This document shows, in pieces, positions 10,581-19,788 of a stretch of 64,000 nt of DNA (position 1 is the first letter of the stretch; each line of letters opens with the position of its first letter). The stretch covers positions 1,428 to 65,427 of the forward strand of contig MHAZ01000006.1 of the NCBI GenBank assembly GCA_001803165.1, written 5' to 3'. The notes under the pieces are model-generated. The model searched no databases, was not told the origin of the DNA, and worked only from the letters and a program-made list of their open reading frames with translations. The position numbers and the translations under genes are program-made. This DNA is from Stygiobacter sp. RIFOXYC2_FULL_38_25. Its GTDB lineage: Bacteria > Bacteroidota > Ignavibacteria > Ignavibacteriales > Melioribacteraceae.

Positions 10581-11030
10581 TTAAATGTTTTTATTATGCC
10601 CACATCTGAATATATATATAATTTGCTCTGGGGTAATGATTCCTTTTTTATTCTTATATCCTAGTTCTTTTCTAAAGGCAAGAATAGCACTTGCGAAATG
10701 TAATTCCCTCTCTTTAATTGGAGCACCATCTGTATAATATAATTCAGCATATTTCCCGTATTCGCTAAGTACATCATCAGAGCCCCACGACAAAATACTT
10801 TTACTCATCTCAGAAAAATCCTTTTGCCAATCTTTGAGCGGTTTATCGTGAAAAATATTCATAACAAGTTCTGAATGTTCATCCAGCATTTTTTTGAACG
10901 CATCACGTTTATTCTGTTCTAGTTCAGCCTTGGTCTTTGATTTTTCCTTTAGAAGTTGACGAAATGCATAATATACTAATGCAAAAGCTGATGTTAATGA
11001 CGAAATTAATATAGTTTCTAAAACTGACAT
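10581..11030 (-). CDS. Hypothetical single-pass membrane protein
   Basis: Protein of 149 residues that I do not recognise. One N-terminal transmembrane segment (about 4-22), then a basic charged coiled stretch (KEKSKTKAELEQNKRDA) and a soluble helical domain. ATG at 11030 with GGAG eight bases upstream. Probably cotranscribed with the zinc-ribbon membrane protein downstream. Confidence 0.7.
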   Translation of the reverse strand: MSVLETILISSLTSAFALVYYAFRQLLKEKSKTKAELEQNKRDAFKKMLDEHSELVMNIFHDKPLKDWQKDFSEMSKSILSWGSDDVLSEYGKYAELYYTDGAPIKERELHFASAILAFRKELGYKNKKGIITPEQIIYIFRCGHNKNI

Positions 11031-11231
11031 CTTAATAACTCCAATTTCATGTTGAATGTAATTTCAAGCTACTATTTATGTTTTTTCCATGTAAGTCGTG
11101 TATAGAGGGTTCCCCAGAGTTGTATAGTATTGAACCTCTTATGCTAATGCAACATAGTATCCCAAGGTATATTAATCAAGGTTATTTGTCTCTCAGTTAC
11201 TTAGCACTAAGGCACTCTTGCACTCAGTTAC
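11031..11231. other. Intergenic region, low-complexity, no gene seen
   Basis: About 200 nt between the DUF58 stop and the orphan membrane gene. The end next to DUF58 has repeated CTCAGTTACT words (about 11192-11236). An overlapping plus-strand frame (11078-11407) runs through the DUF58 gene and has no supporting signal. Confidence 0.5.
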
Positions 11232-12140
11232 TCAGCTCAATTTCGCCCGTTTTGAGAAGTAGCTCATCAACGCTTTATCAAACGGTTGGTTCGTTTCTAT
11301 CAGATTGTATTCAATGCCGAGATTCAAGCATTCGGATTTTATCCGGTTCAGAAATTCCTTCATTGCTTCTTGGTAAGCTTTCTGAATATGATGAGGTTGC
11401 GAGGTAAGTTTTTCTGAAGTTTCCATATCAACAAAGATCGCATCGCGGTCAAAGCCAAAACTCTTTTCTATCGGATCTAAAATTTGAAATACGATTACTT
11501 CATTCTTCTTAAAATGGATTTGTTTGAGCGCGGAAATTGTAGTTTCAATATCGTCGAAAAAATCGGAGATGATGATTGTAAGTCCGCGTTTCTTAATTTT
11601 CTCTGCAACACTTTCTAAACATCTGGAAATGCTCGTCTTCCCTTCCGGTTTAGTTTGCGCCAATGCTGTTAACAAATTAGTAAGATAAATCCGGTTGGAT
11701 TTTGGAGGCAGATAACTTTGGATTTTTTCAGAGTAAGTAACTAATCCTACTGAATCTTGCTGATTAATCATAGTATAACTTAGCGCAGCAGCAAGGTTTG
11801 TAGCGTAATCAAGCTTAGTCACTTTGCTGTCGTACTTAAAATCCATTGATTTGCTGACATCTAAAAAAATGTGGCTAATGAGATTAGTCTCTTCTTCAAA
11901 CTGCTTAATGAAATACTTTTCACTCTTAGCGAAGACTTTCCAATCAACATTCTTAAGCGAATCTCCTTGCATGTAAGGACGGTGCTGGCTGAACTCAACA
12001 CTGAAGCCATGGTAAGGACTTTTGTGAAGCCCTACCATAAAACCTTCAACAACCATACGTGCCCGCAGCTCAAGTGTTTTGAGTTTGGAGACTATTGCCG
12101 GATCAAGAAATTTTCTAAAGTCTTGCGCTTTAACTGCCAC
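11232..12140 (-). CDS. DUF58 domain protein (vWA-like)
   Basis: DUF58 family protein of 302 residues. The signature block around GFSVEFSQHRPYMQGDSLKNVDWKVFA is split here for brevity: YHGFSVEF (43-50) and RPYMQGDSLKNVDWKVFA (54-71). It is followed by a vWA fold with a DxSxS metal-site motif (Asp94, Ser96, Ser98). Family members usually occur beside MoxR ATPases in envelope or chaperone-like roles; no MoxR gene is in this window. The start is GTG at 12140, whose G is the last base of the preceding lipoprotein stop codon, so translation is probably coupled. Confidence 0.88.
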   Translation of the reverse strand: MAVKAQDFRKFLDPAIVSKLKTLELRARMVVEGFMVGLHKSPYHGFSVEFSQHRPYMQGDSLKNVDWKVFAKSEKYFIKQFEEETNLISHIFLDVSKSMDFKYDSKVTKLDYATNLAAALSYTMINQQDSVGLVTYSEKIQSYLPPKSNRIYLTNLLTALAQTKPEGKTSISRCLESVAEKIKKRGLTIIISDFFDDIETTISALKQIHFKKNEVIVFQILDPIEKSFGFDRDAIFVDMETSEKLTSQPHHIQKAYQEAMKEFLNRIKSECLNLGIEYNLIETNQPFDKALMSYFSKRAKLS

Positions 12141-12643
12141 TATTTAGACGATAATTTATTTTCTAAAATTTCTTCCGGAGTTTTGCCGAGATTTTCTAAT
12201 TCCATTTTAATTTGAGGAACGAGTTCATGTTTCGGAAATTTATCAAGAAAGGTTTGATAAGTAAGTTTAGCTTCATCAAGCTTGTTTAGATTGTTCGCAA
12301 GGATGAATCCCGACATGAACAAAGCTTTTGGCGCATCTACTGATTTTGGAAAGTTCTTATATAAGTTGCGGTAATACTCAACTGCTTTTTTGTTTGATTC
12401 ATCACTTTGAACGTTAGGCACTAAAAACATTTGGTACAAAGAGCCGACGCGCATTAAACTTTTAGCCGCAAAATCGCCGGAAGGATATTCATCTATAACC
12501 AATTTATAATCTGTCAAAGCCTCAGCATATTTTTTCTCATTGTATTTCTTTTCAGCGGAGTCAAAAGTGTCTCTATCTTTGTTTGAGTTGCAAGCTGTTA
12601 TCAAAATAAGAGAGATAAACAGTAATGGGAGTATCCGTTTCAT
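12140..12643 (-). CDS. TPR-type outer-membrane lipoprotein (BamD/YbgF-like)
   Basis: Lipoprotein of about 167 residues: signal peptide MKRILPLLFISLILITAC with lipobox ITAC (acylated Cys18), then tandem TPR-like repeats (AEKKYNEKKYAEALTDYKLV, AVEYYRNLYKNFP, AKLTYQTFLDKFP). The ATG at 12643 gives the signal peptide and has AAAGGG upstream; an upstream start at 12682 would prefix 13 unlikely residues. It resembles BamD or CpoB/YbgF tetratricopeptide lipoproteins but is shorter than BamD, so the assignment stays general. It lies between hydE and the DUF58 gene. Confidence 0.8.
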   Translation of the reverse strand: MKRILPLLFISLILITACNSNKDRDTFDSAEKKYNEKKYAEALTDYKLVIDEYPSGDFAAKSLMRVGSLYQMFLVPNVQSDESNKKAVEYYRNLYKNFPKSVDAPKALFMSGFILANNLNKLDEAKLTYQTFLDKFPKHELVPQIKMELENLGKTPEEILENKLSSK

Positions 12644-12705
12644 TGTAAAACCCTTTAAATTTTTTATGGTGCAAATATACAATCAAATGGGAAAGCAAAG
12701 AAAGG

Positions 12706-13752
12706 CTAAAGAGGCTGCTGAAGATCGAGTTTTAATGAATCACCACGTTTGTAGGATATTTTTCTGCCGAGCGCTTCAATTCTTTTCTGAAGCCGCGCTG
12801 TACTTTCGAGCGGATCATCTTGACTGCCCCGCTTGCCGGGATAGATTTGATATTGTTCCCGGTAAGGAAACGGTGTTAAATCCGGCATAACAATGTTTGC
12901 GCCGGCTGTTAATCCACGTTCACGACCGATTGGATCAATTGTATCCAAAGCTGTTGTTGCCGGGATGTGAACCTTTTTAAGCACAAGACGGGCAATAGCG
13001 GTAACCTTCAAAGTTAGTTCTGCTTCGCCGGAAAGTTTGTGTTGGTAAGGTGTATTTGGTGAAGGTATGAAAGGACCAAACGCCGCCATGTCTAAATCAA
13101 GTTCTTTGCAGAGAAGAATATCATCCGCTAAATCTTCTGATGTTTGCATTGGAAGACCAATTAAATTTCCAGAGCCAATTTGGTAGCCAATTGATTTTAG
13201 AAACTTCAAATGATCAACCCGTTCGGAAAGTTTTTGTTTTAGATGATATGATTCGTACAAGTTTGCATTTGCCGTTTCATGCTTAAGTAAGTATCTATCG
13301 GCGCCGGCAATTTTCCATGCACGGTATTCATCAAAAGTCCGCTCGCCTAAACTAAGTGTTATTGCCGCGTTGGATTGCTGTCTTATCTGATAAATGATGT
13401 AAGAAATTATATCAGTATCGAAATGATTGTCTTCGCCGGATTGCAAAACGATTGTAAATATTCCCAGATTAGTAATGATGCGTGCTGTTTCAATAACTTC
13501 TTCCGGCGTCATTCTGTATCGTGGCAAAGAATTATTGTCCTGGCGGAGTCCGCAGTAAACACAATTCTGTTCGCAGAAATTTGAAATTTCTATAATTCCG
13601 CGAAGGTGAACTTCATCGCCGCAATATTGAGCGCGAACTTCATCAGCCCGGGCATACAATTGTTGCAAATCTTCTTTATCCGTAAGATGAAGAAGATAAA
13701 TTATTTCGTCGCGAGTCAGTTCGTCTTTATGTAATAGTTCTTGCAAGTTCAT
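12706..13752 (-). CDS. hydE: [FeFe]-hydrogenase maturase HydE
   Basis: Radical SAM protein of 348 residues with the CX3CX2C cluster motif CEQNCVYCGLR (Cys60, Cys64, Cys67), SAM-region residues QSGEDNHFD, and LPMQTSEDLADDI typical of HydE. It follows hydG by 3 nt, and this pairing is the strongest argument against biotin synthase or PylB. With HydG and HydF it builds the CN/CO/dithiomethylamine ligand set of the H-cluster. Neither hydF nor a hydrogenase large subunit is in the window. Confidence 0.9.
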   Translation of the reverse strand: MNLQELLHKDELTRDEIIYLLHLTDKEDLQQLYARADEVRAQYCGDEVHLRGIIEISNFCEQNCVYCGLRQDNNSLPRYRMTPEEVIETARIITNLGIFTIVLQSGEDNHFDTDIISYIIYQIRQQSNAAITLSLGERTFDEYRAWKIAGADRYLLKHETANANLYESYHLKQKLSERVDHLKFLKSIGYQIGSGNLIGLPMQTSEDLADDILLCKELDLDMAAFGPFIPSPNTPYQHKLSGEAELTLKVTAIARLVLKKVHIPATTALDTIDPIGRERGLTAGANIVMPDLTPFPYREQYQIYPGKRGSQDDPLESTARLQKRIEALGRKISYKRGDSLKLDLQQPL

Positions 13753-13755
13753 CGC

Positions 13756-15147
13756 TTAAAAGAAAACATCCTTTTCGCCATTGTTAACACGTTCAACCAT
13801 CTTTTCTGTTTTATGTTTAGTTGCGCCTTCTAACTTTTCCATTTCATTCTTGATAAAACTTTCTGCGGCTTGCTTAGTCTCTCCCGATGCAAAATCGTTA
13901 GCGTATTCTTGAAAAGTTGAAATTGCATTTGGTACACACATCAATCCAATTGTGCCGCTCTTTGCAAATTCCATAAATCTATCGCCGGTTCTTTCGCTTC
14001 TGTAACATGCTGTACAGAAGCTCGGCATGTAGCCAAGCTCACAAACATCTTTTACTACTTCATCAAGTGTGCGGTGATCTCCAAGCTGAAATTGTTCCAT
14101 TTCATGCTCGCCTAAACTTTCTTGAGATTCTTTATACGCACCCGGTGATGTTCTGCTGCCCGCGCTAATTTGAGAAACTCCGACAGTAAATAAATCTCTT
14201 CTCAATTCCGCCCGCTCACGAGTAGATAAAATTATTCCGGTGTAAGGAACAGCGAGACGAATAACCGCAATTAGTTTTTTGAAGGAAGCATCATCAACAG
14301 CAAATGGCGGTTTGATAGCTGCCGGCGCGTTAAATGCCGGTTCAAGACGCGGAACAGACATTGTATGAGGACCAACTCCAAAACGTTCATCCAAATTAAA
14401 TGCGTGACTTAGCAAAGCAAGAGTTTCGAAACGCCAGTCGGTTAATCCAAATAATGCGCCAATACCTACATCATCAATTCCGGCTTGCAATGCTCTATCC
14501 ATTGCGTACAAGCGCCAAGCGTAATCACGCTTTGGTCCGTCCGGATGCATCTGCATATAAGTATCATAGTGATAAGTTTCTTGGAAGCATTGGTAAGTTC
14601 CAATTCCGAAACTCTTAAGTGTCTTAAAATCTTCTATTGAAAGAGGAGCCGTATTCACATTTACACGGCGGATATTCCCGCCTTTTACTCTTACATCATA
14701 AATTGTTTTGATAGACTCGCCGATGAAATCCATACTTGCTTTTTTAGGATGCTCACCGCAAACTAAAAGTACACGCTTGTGTCCTTGTCCTACTAAAAAT
14801 TCAGTTTCTTGCCTTACTTCATTCAAAGAAAGTGTTTTGCGTACTAACTCTTTATTATCTCTTCTGAAAGCACAGTACATGCAGTTGTTTACGCAAAGGT
14901 TTGTAATGTAGAGAGGCGCAAAAAGGACTAAACGGTTACCATAGATTTTCTCCTTCACTTCCTTAGCTGTGTGGTACATTTCAGCTAAAAGTTCCGCATC
15001 GGTTATGTTTAGTAAAGCAGCGCTTTCTTGAAGCGTTAAGCCTTTGGCTTCTCTGGACTTCTGGAGAATTTCCCTTTGAAGCTCAATATTGTTGAGTTTC
15101 GAGTCTTCAATTAATGATGAAATGTGCGATTCGTTTATAAATTCCAT
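13756..15147 (-). CDS. hydG: [FeFe]-hydrogenase maturase HydG
   Basis: Radical SAM tyrosine lyase of about 463 residues producing CO and CN ligands. Two cluster motifs are visible: CX3CX2C as CVNNCMYCAFRRDN (Cys85, 89, 92) and the C-terminal CX2CX22C (Cys378, Cys381, Cys404), which ThiH lacks, so this is HydG and not the thiamine enzyme. The ATG at 15147 is chosen because the N-terminus FINESHISSL matches the usual HydG beginning; further upstream starts at 15189 and 15240 add atypical residues. First gene of hydG-hydE-lipoprotein-DUF58. Confidence 0.93.
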   Translation of the reverse strand: MEFINESHISSLIEDSKLNNIELQREILQKSREAKGLTLQESAALLNITDAELLAEMYHTAKEVKEKIYGNRLVLFAPLYITNLCVNNCMYCAFRRDNKELVRKTLSLNEVRQETEFLVGQGHKRVLLVCGEHPKKASMDFIGESIKTIYDVRVKGGNIRRVNVNTAPLSIEDFKTLKSFGIGTYQCFQETYHYDTYMQMHPDGPKRDYAWRLYAMDRALQAGIDDVGIGALFGLTDWRFETLALLSHAFNLDERFGVGPHTMSVPRLEPAFNAPAAIKPPFAVDDASFKKLIAVIRLAVPYTGIILSTRERAELRRDLFTVGVSQISAGSRTSPGAYKESQESLGEHEMEQFQLGDHRTLDEVVKDVCELGYMPSFCTACYRSERTGDRFMEFAKSGTIGLMCVPNAISTFQEYANDFASGETKQAAESFIKNEMEKLEGATKHKTEKMVERVNNGEKDVFF

Positions 15148-15297
15148 GGTAACCAAAAATTGGGTTGTACTATTTTTGGCAATAACCATACCACATGAAT
15201 AGACAATGAATTTGAATGAAAACGAAGTACAAAGGGGCAATTTTCTTAAAAAAGAGAAGGCAAAGAAGGATTATTCTAAATCTGGCAAACCGGATAA

Positions 15298-15329
15298 AAA
15301 ATGCGATTAGCCTTAGCTAACCGCATTTT
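15298..15329 (-). terminator. Terminator overlapping the LD-carboxypeptidase stop
   Basis: The minus strand forms AAAATGCGGTTAGC-taag-GCTAATCGCATTTT with one G:U pair, followed by further T residues. The TAA stop of the LD-carboxypeptidase gene lies at the loop, so coding sequence and terminator overlap. Confidence 0.85.
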
Positions 15330-16257
15330 CTGTAATATCTACAAAACCAAGGGAAGCGTTTAGTACACATTTAACACCATAAGGAATGGTGATGTTATCT
15401 TTGATGTGGCCATGTTTAACGTTGTAAATAACCGGCAGTTTAAGCTGATTCTGGAAATAATCAATAATTACTTCGTTAAGAGTAAATGAGCTGCTTGAAG
15501 GATCATTATTGACACAATCAACAAAATGACCGAGGACTACACCTTTAATTTGTTTGAAAGCTTTTGCGAGACGAAGCTGGTTAAACATCCGGTCAATTCT
15601 ATATGGAGCTTCGTTAATATCTTCTAAAAGAAGTATTGTATCTTTCAGTTTAGGGAAATATTCAGTTCCCATAAGTGAAGCCAGCAATGTAAGATTGCCG
15701 CCAATTATTCTGCCAACCGCTCTCCCTTTAGTGAGTGTATAAAACTTTTCATTACGGGGATTATGGAGTTTTCCAATTTTTTTATCTGAAGTTATCGTGC
15801 GCCAGAATATTTCTTCGGTAAACGGACTAACTTCATCATGAAAATCTACAGCAACCATTGGTCCGGCAAATGAAACCAGCCCGGTTTTTGTGAAGAATGC
15901 CGATTGCAGCGCGTTAATATCGCTGTAACCAACAAAGATTTTTGGGTTCTTCTTGATTAGATTGTAATCAATTTTATCTAACAATCTACCTGAGCCATAA
16001 CCGCCGCGGACACAGAAAATAGCACGAATGTCTTTACTCTTAAACATATCGTGCAAATCATCAAGGCGCTGCTTATCGGAGCCGGCGAGATAGCCTTCTT
16101 TCATACCAACATTTTTACCGATTTCAACTCGGTAGCCAAGTTTTTCAAGATAAGTTACGCCGCGGTTAATTTTGGATAGGTCTTCAGGAGAGGATGCCGG
16201 AGAAATAACGCCAATTACTTCTCCCGGTTTCAGTCTTTTAGGTTTTACTATTGCCAT
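15313..16257 (-). CDS. LD-carboxypeptidase (peptidase S66)
   Basis: Muramoyltetrapeptide LD-carboxypeptidase family protein of 314 residues, which trims the terminal D-Ala from tetrapeptides during murein recycling. The nucleophile motif GYSDINALQ places Ser112; the matching Glu212 (LLEDINEAPYR) and His284 (GHIKD) complete the Ser-Glu-His triad. FCVRGGYGSGRLL is the family glycine-rich segment. No signal peptide, consistent with a cytoplasmic enzyme. MccF-type self-immunity peptidases share the fold, but the neighbourhood gives no support for that. Confidence 0.9.
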   Translation of the reverse strand: MAIVKPKRLKPGEVIGVISPASSPEDLSKINRGVTYLEKLGYRVEIGKNVGMKEGYLAGSDKQRLDDLHDMFKSKDIRAIFCVRGGYGSGRLLDKIDYNLIKKNPKIFVGYSDINALQSAFFTKTGLVSFAGPMVAVDFHDEVSPFTEEIFWRTITSDKKIGKLHNPRNEKFYTLTKGRAVGRIIGGNLTLLASLMGTEYFPKLKDTILLLEDINEAPYRIDRMFNQLRLAKAFKQIKGVVLGHFVDCVNNDPSSSSFTLNEVIIDYFQNQLKLPVIYNVKHGHIKDNITIPYGVKCVLNASLGFVDITENAVS

Positions 16258-16311
16258 TCATTACTCTTAGAACGTTATTGTTCACAAAATAATAAATGAA
16301 CTTGAAGGAAG

Positions 16312-16346
16312 CAAAAGTTTAGACTATTCAAACGTATAAACTTTTG
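16312..16346 (-). terminator. Possible AT-rich hairpin downstream of phoU
   Basis: CAAAAGTTTA and TAAACTTTTG form a 10-bp stem with a 15-nt loop after the phoU stop. The stem is AT-rich and there is no strong T-run, so it is a weak terminator candidate. Confidence 0.45.
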
Positions 16347-16378
16347 AAAAGAACGATCAAAACTATTCCAGCCGGAAA

Positions 16379-17056
16379 CTATTCTTTTGCCGGTTTATTC
16401 AGTTTTTTGTAGTGAGTAACGACTCTTGCCTCAACGAAAAACACGAGATTCTCAGCGATATTTGTTGCGTGATCGGCAAGGCGCTCAATTTGACGTGTTA
16501 AGATGATTAAATGAGCACCGGCTTCTACAACCGAACTATCACTTTGCATTTTGGTAACAAGAAACTTAAAATTCTGCTTATTGAGTTTATCTACGGCTTC
16601 GTCACTGGCTAAAACTTCGTTGGCAAGCTCGCTGTTGTTATGAATAAATGAATCTATCGCCTTTTTAAGCATTTCGCGGGCACGCTGCGCCTCTTCTAAG
16701 ATTTGTGATTCATGAATCAGAGAATTGAAATTTGCTGTTTTTTTAACGCGCTGAGCTATGTTCACGGCAATATCTCCGCAGCGTTCCAGTTGATTGTTAA
16801 TCATTAAAACAGACATGACAAAGCGCAGATCGCTGGCAAACGGAGTAAATAAAGCCAGAGTGTTTTCGCACTGGGTCTGGATTAAATTATCGTAAGCATC
16901 AACTTCAAGGTCTTTAGCTTTAATGCCCTTGCAAAGTTCAACGTCTCCGGTTTCAAGAGCCTTAATAGCATGCTCAACCATATCATCAACAACAGAAGCC
17001 ATTCTGATGAGATTGGTTTTTAGGTTTTCAATTTCTTGATTAAAATGTTCTTGCAT
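16379..17056 (-). CDS. phoU: Phosphate transport regulator PhoU
   Basis: PhoU of 225 residues with two three-helix PhoU repeats; the metal-binding E/D-rich motifs AKDLEVDAYDNLIQ and DEAVDKLNKQNFKF mark each repeat, and NNQLERCGDIAVNIAQRV and RQIERLADHATNIAEN are the conserved helices. It links Pst transport state to the phosphate-sensing kinase. Last gene of the porin-pstSCAB-phoU run, 11 nt after pstB. The sensor kinase and response regulator (PhoR/PhoB) are not in the window. Confidence 0.96.
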   Translation of the reverse strand: MQEHFNQEIENLKTNLIRMASVVDDMVEHAIKALETGDVELCKGIKAKDLEVDAYDNLIQTQCENTLALFTPFASDLRFVMSVLMINNQLERCGDIAVNIAQRVKKTANFNSLIHESQILEEAQRAREMLKKAIDSFIHNNSELANEVLASDEAVDKLNKQNFKFLVTKMQSDSSVVEAGAHLIILTRQIERLADHATNIAENLVFFVEARVVTHYKKLNKPAKE

Positions 17057-17067
17057 TGTTCCCTCTC

Positions 17068-17832
17068 TTATCCGAATCTTCCACGGATGTAATCTTCTGT
17101 TTGTTGTCTATCCGGCGCGGTAAACATTTTCTTTGTATTGGAAAACTCAATTAAATCGCCCATGTAAAAGAAAGCGCAATAATCGCTAACGCGGGCTGCT
17201 TGCTGCATGTTATGTGTTACGATAATAATTGTGTAGTTATCCTTCAATTCGAAAATTAAGTCTTCAATTTTGGTTGTCGAAATAGGATCGAGAGCGCTTG
17301 CCGGTTCATCCATTAAAAGGATTTCCGGATCAACTGCTAAAGCGCGCGCAATGCAAAGCCGCTGCTGCTGTCCGCCGCTTAAGGATAAACCGCTCTTTCC
17401 TAAATCATCTTTTACTTCATTCCAAAGTGCGGCGCGAGTTAAACTTTTTTCTACAATTTCATCTAAAGCTGATTTGTTACTCACACCATTAATCTTTGGT
17501 CCGAAGGCAACATTTTCATAAATAGATTTTGGAAACGGGTTTGATTTCTGGAAAATCATCCCAACTTTCTTACGAAGCTCAACAACATCAATCTCCGGCG
17601 AATAAACATTTGTTTCATCAATCATAACTTTGCCATCAATCTTAACTCCATCAATCAAATCATTCATTCTATTTAAGGAACGAAGAAAAGTTGACTTACC
17701 GCAGCCCGACGGACCGATCAAAGCTGTAACTCTGTTTGCTGGAATAGAAAGAGAAATTCCATTCAGTGCTTTTTTCTTTCCGTAAAAGAGATCAAGACTT
17801 TCCGTAATAATTTTTGGTGTTTCAGTCATCAA
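17068..17832 (-). CDS. pstB: Phosphate ABC transporter ATP-binding protein
   Basis: ABC ATPase of 254 residues with Walker [11 protein letters not shown]-loop [10 protein letters not shown], signature [15 protein letters not shown] and Walker [33 protein letters not shown] is the PstB-specific segment. Energises PstCA at the inner membrane. Five nucleotides follow pstA. Confidence 0.97.
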   Translation of the reverse strand: MMTETPKIITESLDLFYGKKKALNGISLSIPANRVTALIGPSGCGKSTFLRSLNRMNDLIDGVKIDGKVMIDETNVYSPEIDVVELRKKVGMIFQKSNPFPKSIYENVAFGPKINGVSNKSALDEIVEKSLTRAALWNEVKDDLGKSGLSLSGGQQQRLCIARALAVDPEILLMDEPASALDPISTTKIEDLIFELKDNYTIIIVTHNMQQAARVSDYCAFFYMGDLIEFSNTKKMFTAPDRQQTEDYIRGRFG

Positions 17833-17837
17833 AATTC

Positions 17838-18740
17838 CTAAGAGATTAATTTTTTTCTAAATCTATAACGAACAACAATAGCAATAAATGAAAGTGAAAA
17901 TGTACACACAAGTAAAACAAAAGCTGTAGCGTACTGAATTCCTCTCGTCGCTTCAACGTCAGTTGATTGTGTTGTCATAACATAAATATGATAACCCAAA
18001 TTCATGAACTGGTCTGTTAGTTTACTCGGGAGATGAGGAATAAAATAAGCAACTCCGGTAAATAAAATTGGGGCAACTTCGCCGGCACCTCGCCCGATAG
18101 CCAATATCGAACCGGTGAGAATACCGGACACAGCATTTGGCAAAACGACCTTCCAAATGGTCTGCCATTTAGTAGCGCCGAGAGCTAAACTTGCGGCTCG
18201 CAAATCATCCGGGATTGCTTTGAGAGATTCTTCAACTGACACAATTACAATTGGAATCGTAAGAAAAGCCATCGTCATACTAGCCCAAAGTATATTCGGC
18301 TGCCCCCAATTTAATTCTCCTTCGGGAGTAAAAATTTTATCCATTCCGGCACCAACGAACTGAATGAAGAATCCTAATCCAAATAAGCCAAAAACAATTG
18401 AAGGAACTCCGGAAAGTGTATTAACAGCGAAGCGAATCATTTTTGTGAAGATTGATTTCTTGTTCGCGTATTCATTCAAATAAATTGCTGTTATGGTTCC
18501 AATGGGAATACAAGCAAGCGACATGATGATTACTAAAAGTACTGTACCAACAATTGCCGGAAAGATTCCGCCTTCGGTCATTCCCTCTTTTGGCGGTTGA
18601 GTTAGAAACTCCCAGGATAAATATGATCTTCCGCCGAGATAAATTTCCAATAACATAAAAACAAGAGCCGAAATAATTAGAACAACTGAAACAAAAGAGA
18701 AAGCAATTATAGATTTTCCAAGCAGCTTGTTATTCATCAT
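17838..18740 (-). CDS. pstA: Phosphate ABC transporter permease PstA
   Basis: Inner-membrane permease of 300 residues with six hydrophobic segments and the ABC-permease EAA loop ([23 protein letters not shown]). [14 protein letters not shown] and [15 protein letters not shown] are family signatures. The start overlaps the pstC stop by 4 nt (ATGA), indicating coupled translation. Confidence 0.96.
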   Translation of the reverse strand: MMNNKLLGKSIIAFSFVSVVLIISALVFMLLEIYLGGRSYLSWEFLTQPPKEGMTEGGIFPAIVGTVLLVIIMSLACIPIGTITAIYLNEYANKKSIFTKMIRFAVNTLSGVPSIVFGLFGLGFFIQFVGAGMDKIFTPEGELNWGQPNILWASMTMAFLTIPIVIVSVEESLKAIPDDLRAASLALGATKWQTIWKVVLPNAVSGILTGSILAIGRGAGEVAPILFTGVAYFIPHLPSKLTDQFMNLGYHIYVMTTQSTDVEATRGIQYATAFVLLVCTFSLSFIAIVVRYRFRKKLIS

Positions 18741-19783
18741 TCGCCTCTGAACCTTTTCATCAACTTTGCGCGAACGTAAAATTCAGCAATTGCGTTAATC
18801 AAGAAAGTAACGATGAATAACAAAGAACCAATGAGAAAGAGAACAGTATAGTGAGTATCGCCAACTACAACTTCAGCCATTTCAGCGCCGATTGTAGCAG
18901 ATAAAGTTCTAACCGGCTCAAAAGGATTTAATGTTGAGAGAGGCGCGTTACCGGTTGCCATCAGCACAATCATTGTTTCGCCGAATGCTCTGCCAAAACC
19001 AAGAAGTAATGCGGCAAAAACACCGGGCGTAGCTGCCGGAAGAATTACAAATAAAGCTGTCTGCCATTTGTTTGCGCCAAGCGCCAAACTTGCTTCAGTC
19101 ATATATTTTGGAATCGCGGTGATTGCATCTTCCGTAACTGTATAAACAATTGGAATAACGGCGAGCGCCATCGCCACACCGCCGATAAAGGAATTCAGCC
19201 TAAATGTCCATCCAAAAACTTCTTGAAAAAAAGTAGCAAGCGTTATTAATGCAAAGAAGCCAACAACTACAGAAGGAAAACTCGCCAACAACTCAATAGC
19301 TGGTTTTATTAACTCTTTAAATCTTTTTGGTGCAAAGAGTGCGGAGTAAATTGCGGCAAGTATTGCTAATGGAGCGCCAAGTAAAATTGCTATCAGCGTT
19401 ACTTTCAGGCTTCCCATTATCAACGGAAACAATCCGTACTTTGGATCTTCGCCAACCGGCTGCCATTCTTTGCCGGTTAAATTTTTTATATCTGCAACAT
19501 CTTTCTTGTCGCTGGTGAAAGAAGAATAATCACTCATTTGGGAAGAAGATTCAGTAGCGGGTTCATCGCCATAAGATTCTGATTGTAGAAATTCTTGTTT
19601 TGTTGCGGTTTCTTCTTTAGGTGAAAAGATAGGAAGTGTTTCTTTGAATACGAAAACAAAAATCAAAATGATTACTGCAAATGAACAAAACGCAACACCT
19701 TTGATTATGTACTCTGCAAGAAACTCACCCAGCCGGAATTTTCGGCGGAGTGAGTTCTTATTTGAAATTTCTTTTTCAGCCAT
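18737..19783 (-). CDS. pstC: Phosphate ABC transporter permease PstC
   Basis: Permease of 348 residues, about 40 longer than many PstC proteins because of a Ser/Glu/Asp-rich insertion (about 55-105) between the first and second transmembrane segments, predicted periplasmic. The EAA loop (MTEASLALGANKWQTALFVI) and SFPSVVVGFFAL are clear. Forms the channel with PstA. Five nucleotides separate it from pstS. Confidence 0.95.
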   Translation of the reverse strand: MAEKEISNKNSLRRKFRLGEFLAEYIIKGVAFCSFAVIILIFVFVFKETLPIFSPKEETATKQEFLQSESYGDEPATESSSQMSDYSSFTSDKKDVADIKNLTGKEWQPVGEDPKYGLFPLIMGSLKVTLIAILLGAPLAILAAIYSALFAPKRFKELIKPAIELLASFPSVVVGFFALITLATFFQEVFGWTFRLNSFIGGVAMALAVIPIVYTVTEDAITAIPKYMTEASLALGANKWQTALFVILPAATPGVFAALLLGFGRAFGETMIVLMATGNAPLSTLNPFEPVRTLSATIGAEMAEVVVGDTHYTVLFLIGSLLFIVTFLINAIAEFYVRAKLMKRFRGE

Positions 19784-19788
19784 TTAGT

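Noticed and set aside
12706-13752. Biotin synthase or PylB as identity for the HydE gene
   Set aside because: Direct pairing with HydG (which has the extra CX2CX22C cluster) and the HydE-type motifs favour hydE; no biotin or pyrrolysine genes are near.
13756-15147. ThiH (thiamine tyrosine lyase) as identity for the HydG gene
   Set aside because: The C-terminal second cluster motif with Cys378, Cys381 and Cys404 is a HydG feature absent from ThiH.
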